DNA of 64,000 nucleotides from Cavia porcellus. Its lineage: Eukaryota > Chordata > Mammalia > Rodentia > Caviidae. Numbering within the stretch: the first letter of the stretch is position 1; every line of letters begins with the position of its first letter. The notes beneath the pieces were generated by a model. The model worked only from the letters and a program-made list of their open reading frames with translations, did no database searches and was not told where the DNA came from. The position numbers and the translations under genes were made by a program. Below, piece after piece: positions 22,081 to 33,900 of the stretch. The DNA lies in the NCBI RefSeq assembly GCF_034190915.1, contig NW_026947488.1:5776501-5840500 (forward strand), written 5' to 3'.

Positions 22081-22779
22081 GAAAGTCTGGACTTTGTAAT
22101 TAATGCCAAAAGTGTAATTACAATGCAAGCCTCCACCAATTATGGCAGTGGAGTTACACTGAGCACCCAACAGAAAGCCTTTCACAGAACCCGTGTATCC
22201 AACACTTCTGTACCGTGTGCTTGAAGGATCAGAGCAGCATGTTTCAAGCACAACAAAACCTGACAAAGGTAGATACAATAATTAAAAGGAAATGTTTCAC
22301 TATAGACTTAGAACACTCAACCTTCTTGCCAATCATTTCCCTCTAATAAGATAAACTTTTATTACTGAGTTATGAGACAGACAAAACAACAGATAATCAA
22401 AATGACTGAAATGATTAGCCCATTTCTGACCCTCAACCATCTTTGGATCGTATCTGCCTCAGCATTCACAGTGACTCCTTCTGGTCCACTCTCTCGTGTC
22501 CAAAGCTCTCTTCTTGGGCCCTGTGTCCGTTGGCTTCTTGTCTTTCTGTCATTGGTACCACTTCCCACGCTACTACATAGTACAGCAATCCTGTTTCAGC
22601 CACCTGGAAAAGCCCTAGCAGCTTCTCCATGGGCTTCCTTTACCCTGACTCTGTAGAGTGTCTGTTTTGCTGGAGGAAAATCATAATACAGGTACGCAAG
22701 CAAAAAAATTCTACTCTGTGTCAGCTAGGCTGCCTCTTAAGCCTTTCCCTATTCATGCAGGAGTTATGTCACATTTCTT

Positions 22780-22868
22780 CTTCTTCTTTTTTTTTTTGGT
22801 ACCGGGGATTAACTCACCACCTCACGCTTGCCAGGTAGGCATTTGTGTGTGAGCTATATCCCATCCCC
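22780..22868 (-). repeat. tRNA-Ala-like SINE, partly degraded
   Basis: 'tttttttttggtaccggggattaactcacc', 'cacgcttgccaggtaggc' and 'gtgagctatatcccatcccc' are the complement of the SINE with damage in the D-arm region. Confidence 0.75.
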
Positions 22869-23180
22869 TATGCCACATGTGTATGTTCTAGCTGCTTGCT
22901 ACCTCCTGTTATTCTCTTTCCTCAGGGAACCAGCTTGTCCCAATATTCTCTGGAAAAAAAAAAAAAAGATTGTAAATCCAGTAAGTTCCCCAGTTGACAC
23001 TCCCAACTTGAGAAAGGATCCATTTCCATCAACACCAGCATGATTTTCACTTTTCTGACTTTGGCAGAGTCAGAGATGTCTTATCCTCTGCTCAGGCAAG
23101 ACTGTCATTCTGGTTCGCGATCTCGGTACATTTGGCTTGGGCCACTGTAGTCACTGAATTGTTCTCTTCCTCCTACTCTG
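22869..23180. other. Intron 2 stretch, nothing recognised
   Basis: Contains an A run near 22952-22967 but no exon or repeat that I can name. Confidence 0.4.
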
Positions 23181-23189
23181 AAATCCTTC

Positions 23190-23445
23190 CAATAGTCTCC
23201 CCTTTCAGCTCTCATGTACTGCTTCCCCCTCGTCTTCCCTAGCTAGATGCTACTTACTCTTTGAATCTCAGCTGAAATGTCAGTGATCACAGAAGTCTGG
23301 GATACCCACCCAAATCAGGAAGCTTCCCATCCGACTCCATTTCCTACTACAATGACTAACTAGTTCATTAAAAAAAATTTTACCTGTTCAATGACTGACT
23401 CACTCATGAGAATGCTAAGGTCTGTAAGAGGCAGGGAATTTGCAG
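23190..23445 (+). mobile_element. L2 LINE 3' fragment
   Basis: 'actctttgaatctcagctgaaatgtc', 'ggaagcttcccatccgactcc', 'tcatgagaatgctaaggtctgtaagaggcaggg' follow the order of an L2 3' end. Confidence 0.6.
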
Positions 23446-23449
23446 CAGC

Positions 23450-25000
23450 TCTCTCTTTCTGAGAGAGTCATCTTCCTCCTCTCTTCCTTGCTATCCTAGA
23501 ACTCTATCCACATTTTCTGTGGTGCCCAGAAACTACTTATTTCAACAATTCCTGAAGCATAAAGTGAGTCCCACAATCAAGTGCAGGCTCCTTAACTGTA
23601 TCCTGAGGTGTGGCGTCCAGGGCACGAGGGGAGCAGGTCAAGGGCAGGATGGACTATGCTCAGGATTCTGCCTACCTTAGCCTGTTCAGCCACCAGCTCT
23701 AACCCCTATCCTAGTCAACAGGTCACAAGTAAAATCTGGCTACTGTGTTCTTCCATCATGCAGACCTGTGGAATTTTAAGAAGTCACTGCACTTTCTGGC
23801 GTATCTGCTGCTTACTCATGCACCGAATCAGCAGCCACTTCCTGAGTCTGAGCTCATGTGGCTAGGGTAAGATAATCGCATCTCTCTCACCTCTCTTTCT
23901 CTGGGCCCCATAATGTCTCTTCAAAGCAATAAGCATCTCTGTTTGTTTTTAAGAGATGAAATCTTCAGTTATCATATCTGTAAGAACCATTTCCTCTTCC
24001 TCAGCATTCAGAGCTGGTTCTCATATATGCAGTAATAACACTTTGGTCTCGAGGTCAGACTTGAGAAGCAGTATTGAATGTTATCTCTCTCAATCTGATT
24101 GACTTTAGTTTAACTATCTAGTGTAGATAACTTCATCACACTTAACATCATAAAGATAAGGCTTACTTTCATCTTACCTTCCCAAGGATCCCAAATTCCA
24201 AGTTCTGTCTTAGAACACTGTTTTCTTCTATAGAACAGAAACTAGTCTGCAACTATTCTTTATCCTCTGTTACTTGCATCCAATTTTGCAGAAGAGCTGT
24301 CTGGTTCTTCATTTTATAGTTAATCTACACTTGAACCTCAACCTCTGATATAAATTCATAAATTGGACCCTAATCTTTGGGCAAGATTACTACAATTTTT
24401 CCCTTCTGTCGCTCAAACTCCTTTAATGTTCAAGTTAAATGATACAGAGGGTATGATAACTTCAATATCTTGCTTTTTGAAAAACAGGCAGTAGCTCCCT
24501 GCCATTCAAATGATACATTTTTATTTTCCAGCCTGCCATTTACTTGTCTGATAGCCTTATTTTTCACTACTAAACTAGCTCTCTTCAGTCTGCCTAGGCA
24601 GATCTTATTACCTCTTTAATCTAAAATCCCTACTAGCATTATTTCCTAAAGCTTGAGTGCCTTTCATGTATTTCCCCATTTTTCATGACATTCCAAAAAT
24701 ATGACTTCCATGCATACCAAATAATCATGATCTTTGGTCACAGTATGTGTTCCTAATGAAAATACATGCGACAAGTTGTTTTGAAAGTTTCTTTACGTTA
24801 ACTGCAGGTACTTGTTTAGCTCTCTTGGAACACAGATGTACTATGACACTACATTTCAGAACCTCGTATTTCTGAGCCTTTTTCTTGGAATGGCACATGG
24901 GACATTGTCATTTCTATAATACAGGTAAATAATGCCTCTGGAAGGTGAATAATTCAGTACACTTTAAAATTAACAAAAGACTATAGCTTATAAACACTAT
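23450..25000. other. Intron 2 stretch, mostly unassigned
   Basis: Pyrimidine-rich on the plus strand; perhaps further L2-type sequence around 24500-24700. No exon or RNA gene is recognised. Confidence 0.35.
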
Positions 25001-25004
25001 TAAA

Positions 25005-25060
25005 TCTTGCCTGCCCAGCAAGCAGAAGGCCCTAAGTCCTGGTATTAAAAAAAAAAAAAA
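25005..25060 (+). repeat. 5'-truncated tRNA-like SINE tail
   Basis: 'tgcccagcaagcagaaggccctaagtcctggtatt' followed by an A run. Only the 3' half of a tRNA-type SINE is present. Confidence 0.45.
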
Positions 25061-25189
25061 ATCAACACAGCAACAAAAAAAAAACCACTTTAAATCTCAA
25101 ACAAACAACAACTGTACCTGTAGCTTATATATGCTGAGTAAACACAGCATCAAATACCAAGACTGGTATTTGAAACATGAAAAGACCAG

Positions 25190-25480
25190 CTGGATGTGGT
25201 GGTGCATACATGCAATCGTGGCATTGGAAGGCTGAGGAATAGAACTGCTGTGAGTCTAAGGTCAGCCTCAACTACATAGTGACCCTATCTAAAACAAACA
25301 AACAAACAAACACACCTATAATCCCAGCACTCTGGGAGGCTAAAGCCGAAGGGTCATAAATTCCAGCCTACCCTGGGCCACTTGTCAGTATAGCAAAACT
25401 CTGTCTCAAAAAATAAAAAAAGAGTTATGGATGTAACTTTAAGTGAAGATCCTGGGTTCAATCCCCAAAACCACAAGGAA
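25190..25480 (+). repeat. Two consecutive B1 units ending in an ID half
   Basis: One B1 (ctggatgtggtggtgcat ... gaccctatctaaaacaaac) and an (AAAC)n spacer are followed by a second B1 (ataatcccagcactctgggaggct ... ctctgtctcaaaa). An ID-like remnant (agatcctgggttcaatcccc) follows the second, so that copy is of B1-dID type. Confidence 0.7.
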
Positions 25481-25517
25481 AAAAAACAAAAAACACAAAC
25501 AAAAAGAGGAAAACACA

Positions 25518-26195
25518 TGTGACATCTAGTAGTTCCTAGAAAGGGACTGAGGCGTTATGGAGGCACTGTGGGTTCTCCTACGAGTTACTGTCTGAGTTGT
25601 TGGTTCTCCTGGAGAAGCTTTGGTCTTCACATCGAGCATTGCTTCTTGGCTCCGGAGGGGAAGACATGTGCTGCCTGGTCTCCAGGATGAACTCCTCACG
25701 CTGCTTCCTGGCACGTACCCGACTGTGCTTGTTGTCGGAGGAGCTCGGGGCCTCTGTGTCGCTGAAGACAGCTGTGGTGCCTTTCAGGACAGCCCTGCTC
25801 TCTGTTTTGAGTGTGACTTCTTGGCTCCAGTGTAGAACCCTCATCCCACTAGCGCAGCTCCTTCATCCTGCTGGCATAGACTTTCTGGCTTCCACCGCTG
25901 ACCCCTGGGTCTTCCTGGCACGAATCCGTAAAAGAGACTGGCGTGAGTCCTTCTTGTGGGCTCTGGATTTCCAGTTGGACTCGTGGAGGCGTTGTTCTGA
26001 GCTCTGGGTTTTTATCTGGACTCATGTGGGACATTGCCATGGGATTTAGACTCTTGACTAAATAATCTATGTCGTCGGTGTTGCGGATGGATTTCCTGCA
26101 TTCTCCTGTGTTAACTTCCGGTGACAATTATAAAAATATTATAAACTCCATGTCCTGATCTGAATTGTTCTCTGTGTACAATCCCTGACTACAAC
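25518..26195 (+). mobile_element. Unclassified block, possibly an ERV-type LTR
   Basis: A 0.67-kb block richer in CpG than its surroundings, with recurring short phrases such as 'cttcttggctcc', 'cttcctggcacg' and 'ggttctcct'. Near its end the sequence reads '...ctacaaca' then 'gaaattagtaccgagagag', which resembles the junction of an ERVL-class LTR with a Leu-type primer-binding region. No LTR start, no paired LTR and no internal coding region are seen. A processed pseudogene is an alternative: reading frames exist on both strands (25597-26049 plus, 26127-25849 minus) but I recognise neither. Confidence 0.35.
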
Positions 26196-26199
26196 AGAA

Positions 26200-26990
26200 A
26201 TTAGTACCGAGAGAGACATCAAGGGGGCCTGCACGAAATTTTTGAGAGGTGCGGGGAGTTTGACACATGCTCAAGGATGGTTAGCGTTACACAGAATAGC
26301 CAGACCTCAGGAATAACCTGCCACTCTGTATATCGCTCTCTTCTCAGCAGCCACTGCCCACTGACACCTACAGGTGCACATTCATCCCGAGCACACCATG
26401 TATTACTTTCTATACTTGGTCATGAGTTCAAAAATGTTTTGAAAAATATTTAAAATCAAGGGAAATGTTCATTTAAACACAAAGGTAAGTATATAACAAA
26501 GAGTTTAGCCTCCTCTTTTCTGAGTTAGTGAAGTACAGCTTATAAATATAACCCTTTCACATGATAAACAACATCAATGAAAAAGCTTGCTGCCTGGTCT
26601 AGTGTTCATTGTTGCTGGGTGCTCTCTACTATCATGTGTGTGACCCCACTTAATCTTACCGTGAACCTCTGGGCTGAGTTGATTCTTCACCACCACTGAA
26701 TGAGTAAGACACCGAGGAAACAGAGGTGGTGAATGGAGCATCCAGGAAGCAAGTCTGTGTCTGACCAACAATACTACATGGCTGTCTTGCACTGGAGCTC
26801 TGTTCACTCATTCAAACCGCTGCCCTTTCATTGTATAGCAGGAAGACTGGCAGGGGAGATGCACAAGGCCCACTGGCCCTGAGAGGCCCACACTCTCAGG
26901 TACACAGATACTGACAAGGTAAACTTACTCTGTAAGACAGTGAAGAACAGAGCGTGGGGTGGAGCGGTACAGCCAAGTGAGAGTAGTAAA
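26200..26990. other. Intron 2 stretch, weak MIR-like piece
   Basis: Around 26600-26770 'gaatgagtaagacaccgaggaaacagaggtgg' resembles a complemented MIR-family element. Otherwise unassigned. Confidence 0.35.
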
Positions 26991-26994
26991 GGAG

Positions 26995-27480
26995 AGTGGT
27001 GATGCCAAGTGTGGGAGGCTAAACAAGGCCTGCCTCTCCAAGTCCACACCACAACCCAAGAATCTGTCAGTAGGTAATCTCGTATGGCAAAAAGCACTTT
27101 TCAGATGCAAGTAAATTAATAATCCAGTAATGAAGAGGCGGATCCTGAATTACACAGGTAGGATGGATTTAAACACAAGGGTCTTTACTAAAGGCCCAAG
27201 AGGAACTAGACTCAGAGGAGATGATTTGATGAAGTGGAGATAGAAGTGATGGGCCATGAAGGTGGAGAAAGCGGCCACATACTGAGGCAACCATCAGAAG
27301 CTGATAAAGGCAGGGAAACCAATTCTCCCCTTAAGAGCCTCTGGAAGGAACCAGCTCTGGCAACAATGACTTTGAGCCAGTGGAAGTGATTTTGGATCTC
27401 CAAAGTTGTAACACAGATTTGTGTTCTATTAATGAAATCAATTTACTATAACTGGTTATAATAACAGCAAAAGGAAATGA
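26995..27480 (+). mobile_element. MLT1-type MaLR LTR
   Basis: The recognisable order is 'ggcaaaaagcacttttcagatgcaagtaaatt', 'gggtctttactaaaggcccaagagg', 'ggccatgaaggtggagaaagcggccac', 'accatcagaagctgataaaggcaggg', 'agagcctctggaaggaaccagc' and 'gattttggatctccaaag'. It matches the solitary LTRs of ancient MaLR elements. No internal region is present. Confidence 0.7.
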
Positions 27481-28440
27481 ATAATGGGGCAAGACTTTGG
27501 AAAAGAGATGAAATTTGAATTGAATCCAAGAGTCAAGGAATTTGACTCACCTGATGGTGCAAGAACTGAAGGGAGTCATGTTCCCTAAGTGAACACCAGG
27601 CATGGAATCAAAGCGCTGTGCAAGAAATAGCCCGACTGTACTGCAGGGCTAGACCTGGTATGGCTGGGCAGAGAGAGGACAGTACTGTCTGAAGACAACA
27701 GAAAAAGCTCCAGGCAGCCAGGGGACACTTGACAAAGGCTGGCAGCAAGCGCCTCAGCATGAGACACCATTTTCTGTAAGCCATCATATCCCCAAAGGCT
27801 AGCACACCATGGAAACCATTTTTGCCGTATCTGTGCTCCATCTATAGCACTATTGAGTATTTTAACAAATCACTTTTCTCTTTTAAAACTGAGCCTTGTC
27901 TAAGCAATAATATTGGTAAAATTAAAAGCCTACAAGTTTCATGGACTAGTTTTAGTTTTCCCAACAGATAAAAAAAATATATCAATATAAAAAAATTTTG
28001 CCTGTGTACCATCTCAAGTCCTCCCGTATGGTTTCTGAGAAGACAGCTAAAGTGAAGGAAGTGACCGAGAAGCACCGAGGCTTCCTAACTAGAAGACGAC
28101 TCTCCCAGACCCCACGTGCCTAATAACACATGCACGAGGAAGAGCTAGCTACCCAATGACTACTTTTAAAAACCTTGAAAGGCAGAAGCAGAGACATATA
28201 CGTAGGTAAAAAAGCAAAAGCAAAAACAACTGGGGAACACCAGCGACGGAGAAGCCAGAGGGAGCTGAACTGAAAAGGGCAGGAGAAAGGGAAGCAAGTT
28301 AAGAGGCCCCGAAACAATGCTGGGTGAAGATGGAGGCTTTTTATGAATGGAAACAAGGAGCAATTTCAGACTGCTGATATGCGAAAGCCGAAGGGAGGAT
28401 TCTGAGCAAGTCTAAGTCAGCTTTCCAGGAGCTCAGGTAT
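27481..28440. other. Intron 2 stretch, nothing recognised
   Basis: No repeat or exon that I can name. Confidence 0.4.
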
Positions 28441-28890
28441 GATGATTGTGTCAGTCATTTCCAAACTGTGATTGTGTTCCTTAATGTTTGGAAGAGGGAA
28501 TACATTCACATGCTTCAATATCCCAAATGACCAAAAGGGGTATATACTGAAAAGTCTCCCTCTTACCTCTGCAACCAGCCAGCTCCTCTCCTTGGAAACC
28601 TGATCTTACCAGTTTCTTTCATACATACAATCACGTGTAGTTTTCCTTGCATACTTTCCACCCAAGACTATACCCAAGATGTCAACGTATATAAACATAC
28701 AGTTTTCTCAAGCTGTTTTTTATCCTTAATCACACTGCGTAACTGTGCTGAACTTTGTACAATCAGATCCTAACTAATCAATGATACTGCCGGTATCAGC
28801 CTCGCACAATTATGAACTTGTCATCTGGAGCTTATAGGGACTTATCTTTATGGTACAGTCCTAAAATTGCTGGGTCAAATGTTGTAAAAC
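28440..28890 (-). mobile_element. Old L1 3'-UTR fragment
   Basis: Ends with the complemented L1 landmark 'cctaaaattgctgggtcaaatg' after T-rich sequence. The body is strongly diverged. Confidence 0.45.
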
Positions 28891-28894
28891 AACA

Positions 28895-29055
28895 CACTGG
28901 GAAGAATGCAGAGCTCCAAGCCAGACTATCTAGCTTTACTGGTTTTGCCACCAACTGGGTACCAACACTAGCCATCAGTTAGCCCTCAGTAACTCAGTTC
29001 TCTCATCTGAAAACAAGGAATAATCTCATGAGTGTCTGCCAAAGTTTTAAGTGCT
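28895..29055 (+). repeat. MIR SINE
   Basis: 'cagactatctagctttact ... ttagccctcagtaactcagttctctcatctgaaaacaagg aataatctcatgagtg' follows the MIR core and 3' half. Confidence 0.75.
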
Positions 29056-29380
29056 ACATGCTTGGTTCCCCGGAGACATGCGGGAAATGCTGACAACCTC
29101 TAGGAGGTCAGGCTCAATGGGAGGCACCTGGGTCACTGTGAGCGCACGTCGTAGGGACTACGGGAGCCTGACTCTGCTTACTTTTTCACCGTCTTTGCTC
29201 GCTGGCCACAGAGCAACAGTTTTTTCTCACTATGTGATCTCTGGGTTGTGTAACCTCATCACTGGTTCAGGTAACCAGGACTGGAAGCTCCAACACCGCG
29301 AACGAAAATGAACGGTTTCTTTTTCTAAGTTACTTATTTCAGGCATTCTCTTATAGTGACAGAAGACTGATTAACACATT
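29056..29380 (+). mobile_element. MaLR-type solitary LTR (MST/MLT1 group)
   Basis: 'ggttccccggagacatg', 'gtctttgctcgctggcc', 'cgaaaatgaacggtttctttttctaagttacttatttcaggcattctcttatagtgac' and the terminal 'gactgattaacaca' give the plan of a MaLR LTR with its 3' end at about 29380. Confidence 0.6.
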
Positions 29381-29619
29381 GAAACTTTGCACAATTATAT
29401 ATTTTTACTGATGTACAATTGATGTATAATAAAAAGCAAATATAGGTTTTTATTCCAATGATTTTTGAAATTTCACCTTCTTATGTAACCATTATCCAAA
29501 GTAAAGGAAGTAGTATGTCTGTAACTCTGGGAAGTTCCACTGCATTTCCAGTTCATTCTTGCCCTCATCCTAGGCAAACAGCTAAGTCTATAAAAAAACA
29601 ATGCTAGAAATTAAAGGAA

Positions 29620-29796
29620 GTACAGCATACAGTGGTGCTGGGTTAAATACAGGGCCTTGGGTATACTAGGCAAGGGCTCTACCATTGTTCTAAAGCCCAA
29701 CCCTGGGAAAACTTTACATTCCCCCCGCCCCCCCAATCGAACTCAGGAACTTGTTTCCAGGAGGGCACTGTGCTGCTTAGTTATATCTCTGGTCCT
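29620..29796 (-). repeat. Two adjacent ID-like SINE remnants
   Basis: 29625-29705 ('gtgctgggttaaatacagggcc ... ctctaccattgttctaaagccc') and 29715-29796 ('ccaatcgaactcaggaacttg ... gctgcttagttatatctctgg') are two complemented tRNA-type SINE bodies side by side. A C-rich run at 29721-29735 separates them. Confidence 0.6.
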
Positions 29797-29839
29797 CAAC
29801 TTGCCATTTTGATTGTTCCTCTGCTCCCCCCTGGTTTTT

Positions 29840-30130
29840 AATAATCTATTTAATCTCCTGCACTGTATTTTAGCTAGACTTCTATGTGTTTTTTAATGGT
29901 TTCTCTAAGGATTACACAACTTTAAATTTTAGTTTATATTCAAATAATATACGGTTTCATAAACAACATAAAAATCTGTCTCACTCCTTGTAGGTCCTTC
30001 CCATTCATTATACGCTTGCTACTTTTAATTCTTGGTTGGCAGGTTCTCTTAATATTGTATTAAAGATGCCACTTCATTATTTTTGGTGTCCACTATTTCT
30101 ACAATATATATAACCTGCTTTTTATAAACA
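29840..30130 (-). mobile_element. Old L1 fragment
   Basis: 'tggtttctctaaggattacac', 'tatattcaaataatatacgg' and 'cattcattatacgcttgctac' correspond to the complement of an old L1 5' region. Confidence 0.45.
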
Positions 30131-30149
30131 CCTCTTCTGAGTGTGGTTT

Positions 30150-30308
30150 TTGTTTTTTTTTTTTTTTTGGGTCTTTTTGAGAAAGGGTTTTGTTGCACAG
30201 TTCAGGTTGTCTTAAACTCATTTTGCAGCCCAGGCTGGCCTTGAACTCTAAGTGATCCTCCTGCCTCAGAGTGTTAGGATTACAGGTGTGCACCACCAGG
30301 CCTGGCCT
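30150..30308 (-). repeat. B1-family SINE
   Basis: T run, 'agcccaggctggccttgaact', 'gatcctcctgcctcagagtg' and 'acaggtgtgcaccaccagg' are the complement of a B1. Confidence 0.85.
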
Positions 30309-32239
30309 GACTGCTTTTAAAATATGCCCTTTATTTTTGGTTTTCAGCAGTTTGACTGCATCATCCCTAGGCTTTGGTTTTTGCTTCACCCTGACTGGAT
30401 TTTGCAGATACTTGGATTTGCACACTAATTACTCCTTCAGTCTTGCACATTACCTTTTGAATAGTTCCTTCCATTCTCTTCCTCTAGTCTTTCTATGTAT
30501 ATGTGACACCAACAATATCTGACTTAAAAAAAAATCTTTGTCTCTTTGTGGTTCCACTGGTTTGGTTTTAAGAGGGTATCTTACTAAATGTTTGACAGTA
30601 GTGATCACACACCAGAACAGAGAATGAGTGAACTGGGTCAAGTTTCTGAGGGTGCCTCCTTCCTATCCAGTTGCACTCCTCTTTGGTACTGGAGAGCAAG
30701 GCTTGGCTGTGGTCACTCTGTGGAAACAGTGATCCTTGTGGAGAGGCTGTTTTGAGATCATTTTCCCCAGAGCATTCCCAGCGGATAGCCCAACTGCTTC
30801 TATCTACAGAAGATTCTAGCTTCTTTCAGTAGAGAACAAGTGCAGTCATGGATCTCTCCTGAATGGGCTGTTGTTCTCCAAGTTTAGTTGATTTAGGTTT
30901 CTTTGCTTACTCAGCTGTCTAATAAGCTTTAAGAAATTTATTTTATTTTGGTAATCTGCATATGAGTTAATCTTAGTGATTTTTCTATCCAAACTGTAAA
31001 GCACAGAAGGTGCTTACTAAAAAAAGAAAAACAGGTATTACACAAGAGTCACCTGGAATCACTGGAGAAATTGGCTCTTGTAGCTGTGAGAGTGCACCAA
31101 ATCACTAAGGAAGGCACACAGATATACAAGAATTTTTCACTGTTTTAACATTTTAGGGATAAACATTGAGACTGAGAAACAGAAGAAGAAAGACTGCTTT
31201 GAAAAGTAGAAAGAAAATCAGAACTATATTTAAAAAATAACATTGGATGCTTCTAGAGAGAAAATTACACGAAAAGTTTTAGATTACATTTGCTCATTCA
31301 CAGGTTGATGTTAAATACTATGCGAACAGTTGCAGCAGAATAACGGGAGGAAAAGGTAACTAAGTCACATTAGAAGATATTGTTAAATAGAGACAACAAT
31401 TATATACAATCATTCTACAAGTTTTTATTCTATAGAACTTTTTTATTGTGCTTTTATGGGCTGTGGATACAGCTGTGATCATTTCAGACAAGGGTCTCCT
31501 CATACTGGGGTGCTGGAGACAAGACAATAAAACAGTAAACAGGTAAACGATTACAGACTATGAAGATAAAAGACTGCATATGATAGTACTCATTGATAGT
31601 ACTCAGAGTAGTCTGAGAGTGGACGGTACGAAAACCTTATAGTGAATTATGAATTCTTGTAAGTCGGAAGATCCAACTATGTAACAATCTGGAAGGAAAG
31701 AATAAATACAAAAGCCAAGATTATAGACAGGATCAGACATTTGGGAAGAAGAGCAAGTGGCCAAGCCGTAGAGAAAATCGTCGGCACTGGCTGATGGTTC
31801 AGGGTTGCCACCATAGCTGGAAACTGCCAGTACACATTTTAGAAAGGAAGGCGCTGTAGAGGAGGAAACTACAAACCTACACACCGACCCTTCTCAAGCT
31901 AACTTCTAAACTGTGCATGCAGCTGGGCAGACTCCACGGAGTCCAGCAATAGCTAGAAGGCTGGAAAGAAGTAAGAAATGTCAGTTGGTATCAACTGCCA
32001 TAAAGAGTTGAGAATCTGAATCCTGTAAACTGCGCAGGCTCGCTGAACCCACTGAAAAAAATTCAAGTAGGCCACACTTTAGAACTAAGGACAGTGTTCC
32101 AGGAAGAAGGATTTGCAGCAAGGGTAAAGGCAACACTGCATGCAACATAATCACCTCATAAAGTATGAAACAAGCTTCCACGAGTTCAAGTCAATTAGCC
32201 CATAATTTAACTTTCTGCTAAACCAATACAGTATTCTGA
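30309..32239. other. Intron 2 stretch, mostly unassigned
   Basis: 30309-30520 may continue the old L1. Around 31450-31620 a block 'gctgtggatacagctgtgatcatttc ... aataaaacagtaaacaggtaaac' resembles the ancient repeat at 17540-18010. The rest is unassigned. Confidence 0.35.
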
Positions 32240-32985
32240 AGAGAAATCTAAAATCTCTACTATATCACCTGCAGTGTTGGTATACAGAAACAAAACACAA
32301 AACAATCTATGTATTAACGAAAATGTGACCCCAAGCCAAGAGAAAAAAAAAAAAAAAACAAAACAGTACATAGTAACAGATCATATGATGATTCAAATGT
32401 TGAAATTAGTGGGAAGTTTAAAAAATTAACTAGTTTAATTATAACCAGGACCTAAAGAAAAACTCATTGGGAGCAAGCAAATGAGGACGGTAAGTACATA
32501 AAATATAAAAAAGAGGCAAATGAAAATTCTAGAATTAAGGGCAGCCAACTAAAAAAGAAAACCTAGATGTGCTGAACAGAATACTAGCTACAATTAAAGA
32601 AAGATCAATCCTTGAAATTAAAGACAAATTAATTAAGACTGTATCATCCTAAAGAGAGTAAAAAAATAATGAGATCTGGGAAAAACAAATCCAAAACCTC
32701 AGAGGCCCATTTAGCAGTCTAACATATATGTAATTAGAATTCCAAATCTGGAGCCAAAGAATGGGGTAGGAAAAAAATTACAGAGACTAAAAAGATACAT
32801 TCTATAGAGAAGTGTTACAGATAGTGATAGGCCATTCAGCAAAAACAAAGGAGGTCAGGCTGTAACAGAATAATTCTTTAAAGTACTGGGGGGAAAAAAA
32901 CACAAAACAGAAGGAAACAAAACAAACCCCAACTCCACCAATGTTTATATTCAGCAAAACTATCCTTTCCAAGTGAGGACAGGAG
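32240..32985 (+). mobile_element. Old L1 ORF1-region fragment
   Basis: 'gaattaagggcagccaac', 'agcagtctaacatatatgtaattagaattccaaatc' and 'aatgtttatattcagcaaaactatcctttccaagtgag' are typical of the 5'/ORF1 region of old mammalian L1. No usable reading frame remains. Plus strand, antisense to RAB22A. Confidence 0.6.
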
Positions 32986-33235
32986 GTTGCACAGGGCTAC
33001 AACAAGCAGAGGTCTCCACAGGAGCTAGAGCTCCTTGTAATTTGGTTGTTGGAAGAAAGAAAAAGGATGATGATAAGGTTAGCTTGGTGATGGCAGGGTT
33101 AGCTTGATGACAATAAAGACATGACATTTACAAGATGGGCAGACATGATTAAATGATTGCCAAGGACAATTTGAAAACAATGTAAAACTCTGAAACTAGA
33201 AGGTGGATCTAAATACTGAGCAGCAACTCCATCAC

Positions 33236-33397
33236 TTGGTTTTTTATTTTTTTGTTGAGGCAAAGTTTCATTGTTTTGTTTCAGAATGGCCTTGAGCTCA
33301 CTTTGTAGCCCAGGCTGGCCTCAAACTTGCTGTGATTCTGCTGCCTCAGTCTCCCAAGTGCTGGGATTACAGGCGTGCACCACCACACTTGGCTTCC
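33236..33397 (-). repeat. B1-family SINE
   Basis: 'agcccaggctggcctcaaact', 'gctgcctcagtctcccaagtgctgggattacaggcgtgcacc' are the complement of a B1 with good preservation. Confidence 0.88.
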
Positions 33398-33529
33398 ACC
33401 ACTTAGGATTTACAATACGACTATCGTGATTATTCCAGTGGGACAGTGGGCATGTCGAGTATAGCATGTTATCAAAATGGTAAAATTCATATAGCATTAA
33501 AGTTGTACTTCAAGAGCTAAGATCTCTAA

Positions 33530-33900
33530 ATATAAAAAATTATGGTATATCTCAAAAGAATTCTACTTAGCCATAAAGAATTTGAATCATTTGGAAGAAA
33601 ATGGATGGATTTTGAGACCATAATGTTAAGTCAGACAGAAAGTTAAACATCGTAGTTTTTCTCATGTGAGAAACCCAGTTATAAATCAATTTAGAAAATA
33701 ACAAATGATTTATTGTAATACAGAGGGGAAAGAATAAGAGGACGGAAGAAGAGGAAGCAAAGGAAAAGATAATCAAAAATGATTAGGAGTTTTATATATA
33801 TGTGTGTACCTATCCCTAAAAAAACGTAACTTTCACCATGACAAACCTATGCCGAAACTAAAAAAACTAAGCTGTTCAAAGAAAATGTGAACCTTCCTGG
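33530..33900 (+). mobile_element. L1 3'-end fragment
   Basis: 'ttctacttagccataaagaatttgaatc', 'aaaatggatggattttgagacc' and 'atgttaagtcagacagaaag' are the standard L1 3' landmarks. Confidence 0.7.

Noticed and set aside
22080..22180. Possible mariner-like terminal repeat around 'aattaatgccaaaagtgtaattac'
   Set aside because: The similarity to MADE1-type ends is slight, and no matching inverted end was found nearby.
25597..26049. 150-codon plus-strand frame that could be a gene
   Set aside because: Overlapping frames of similar quality exist on the other strand, and the right end looks like an LTR junction. No protein family is recognised.
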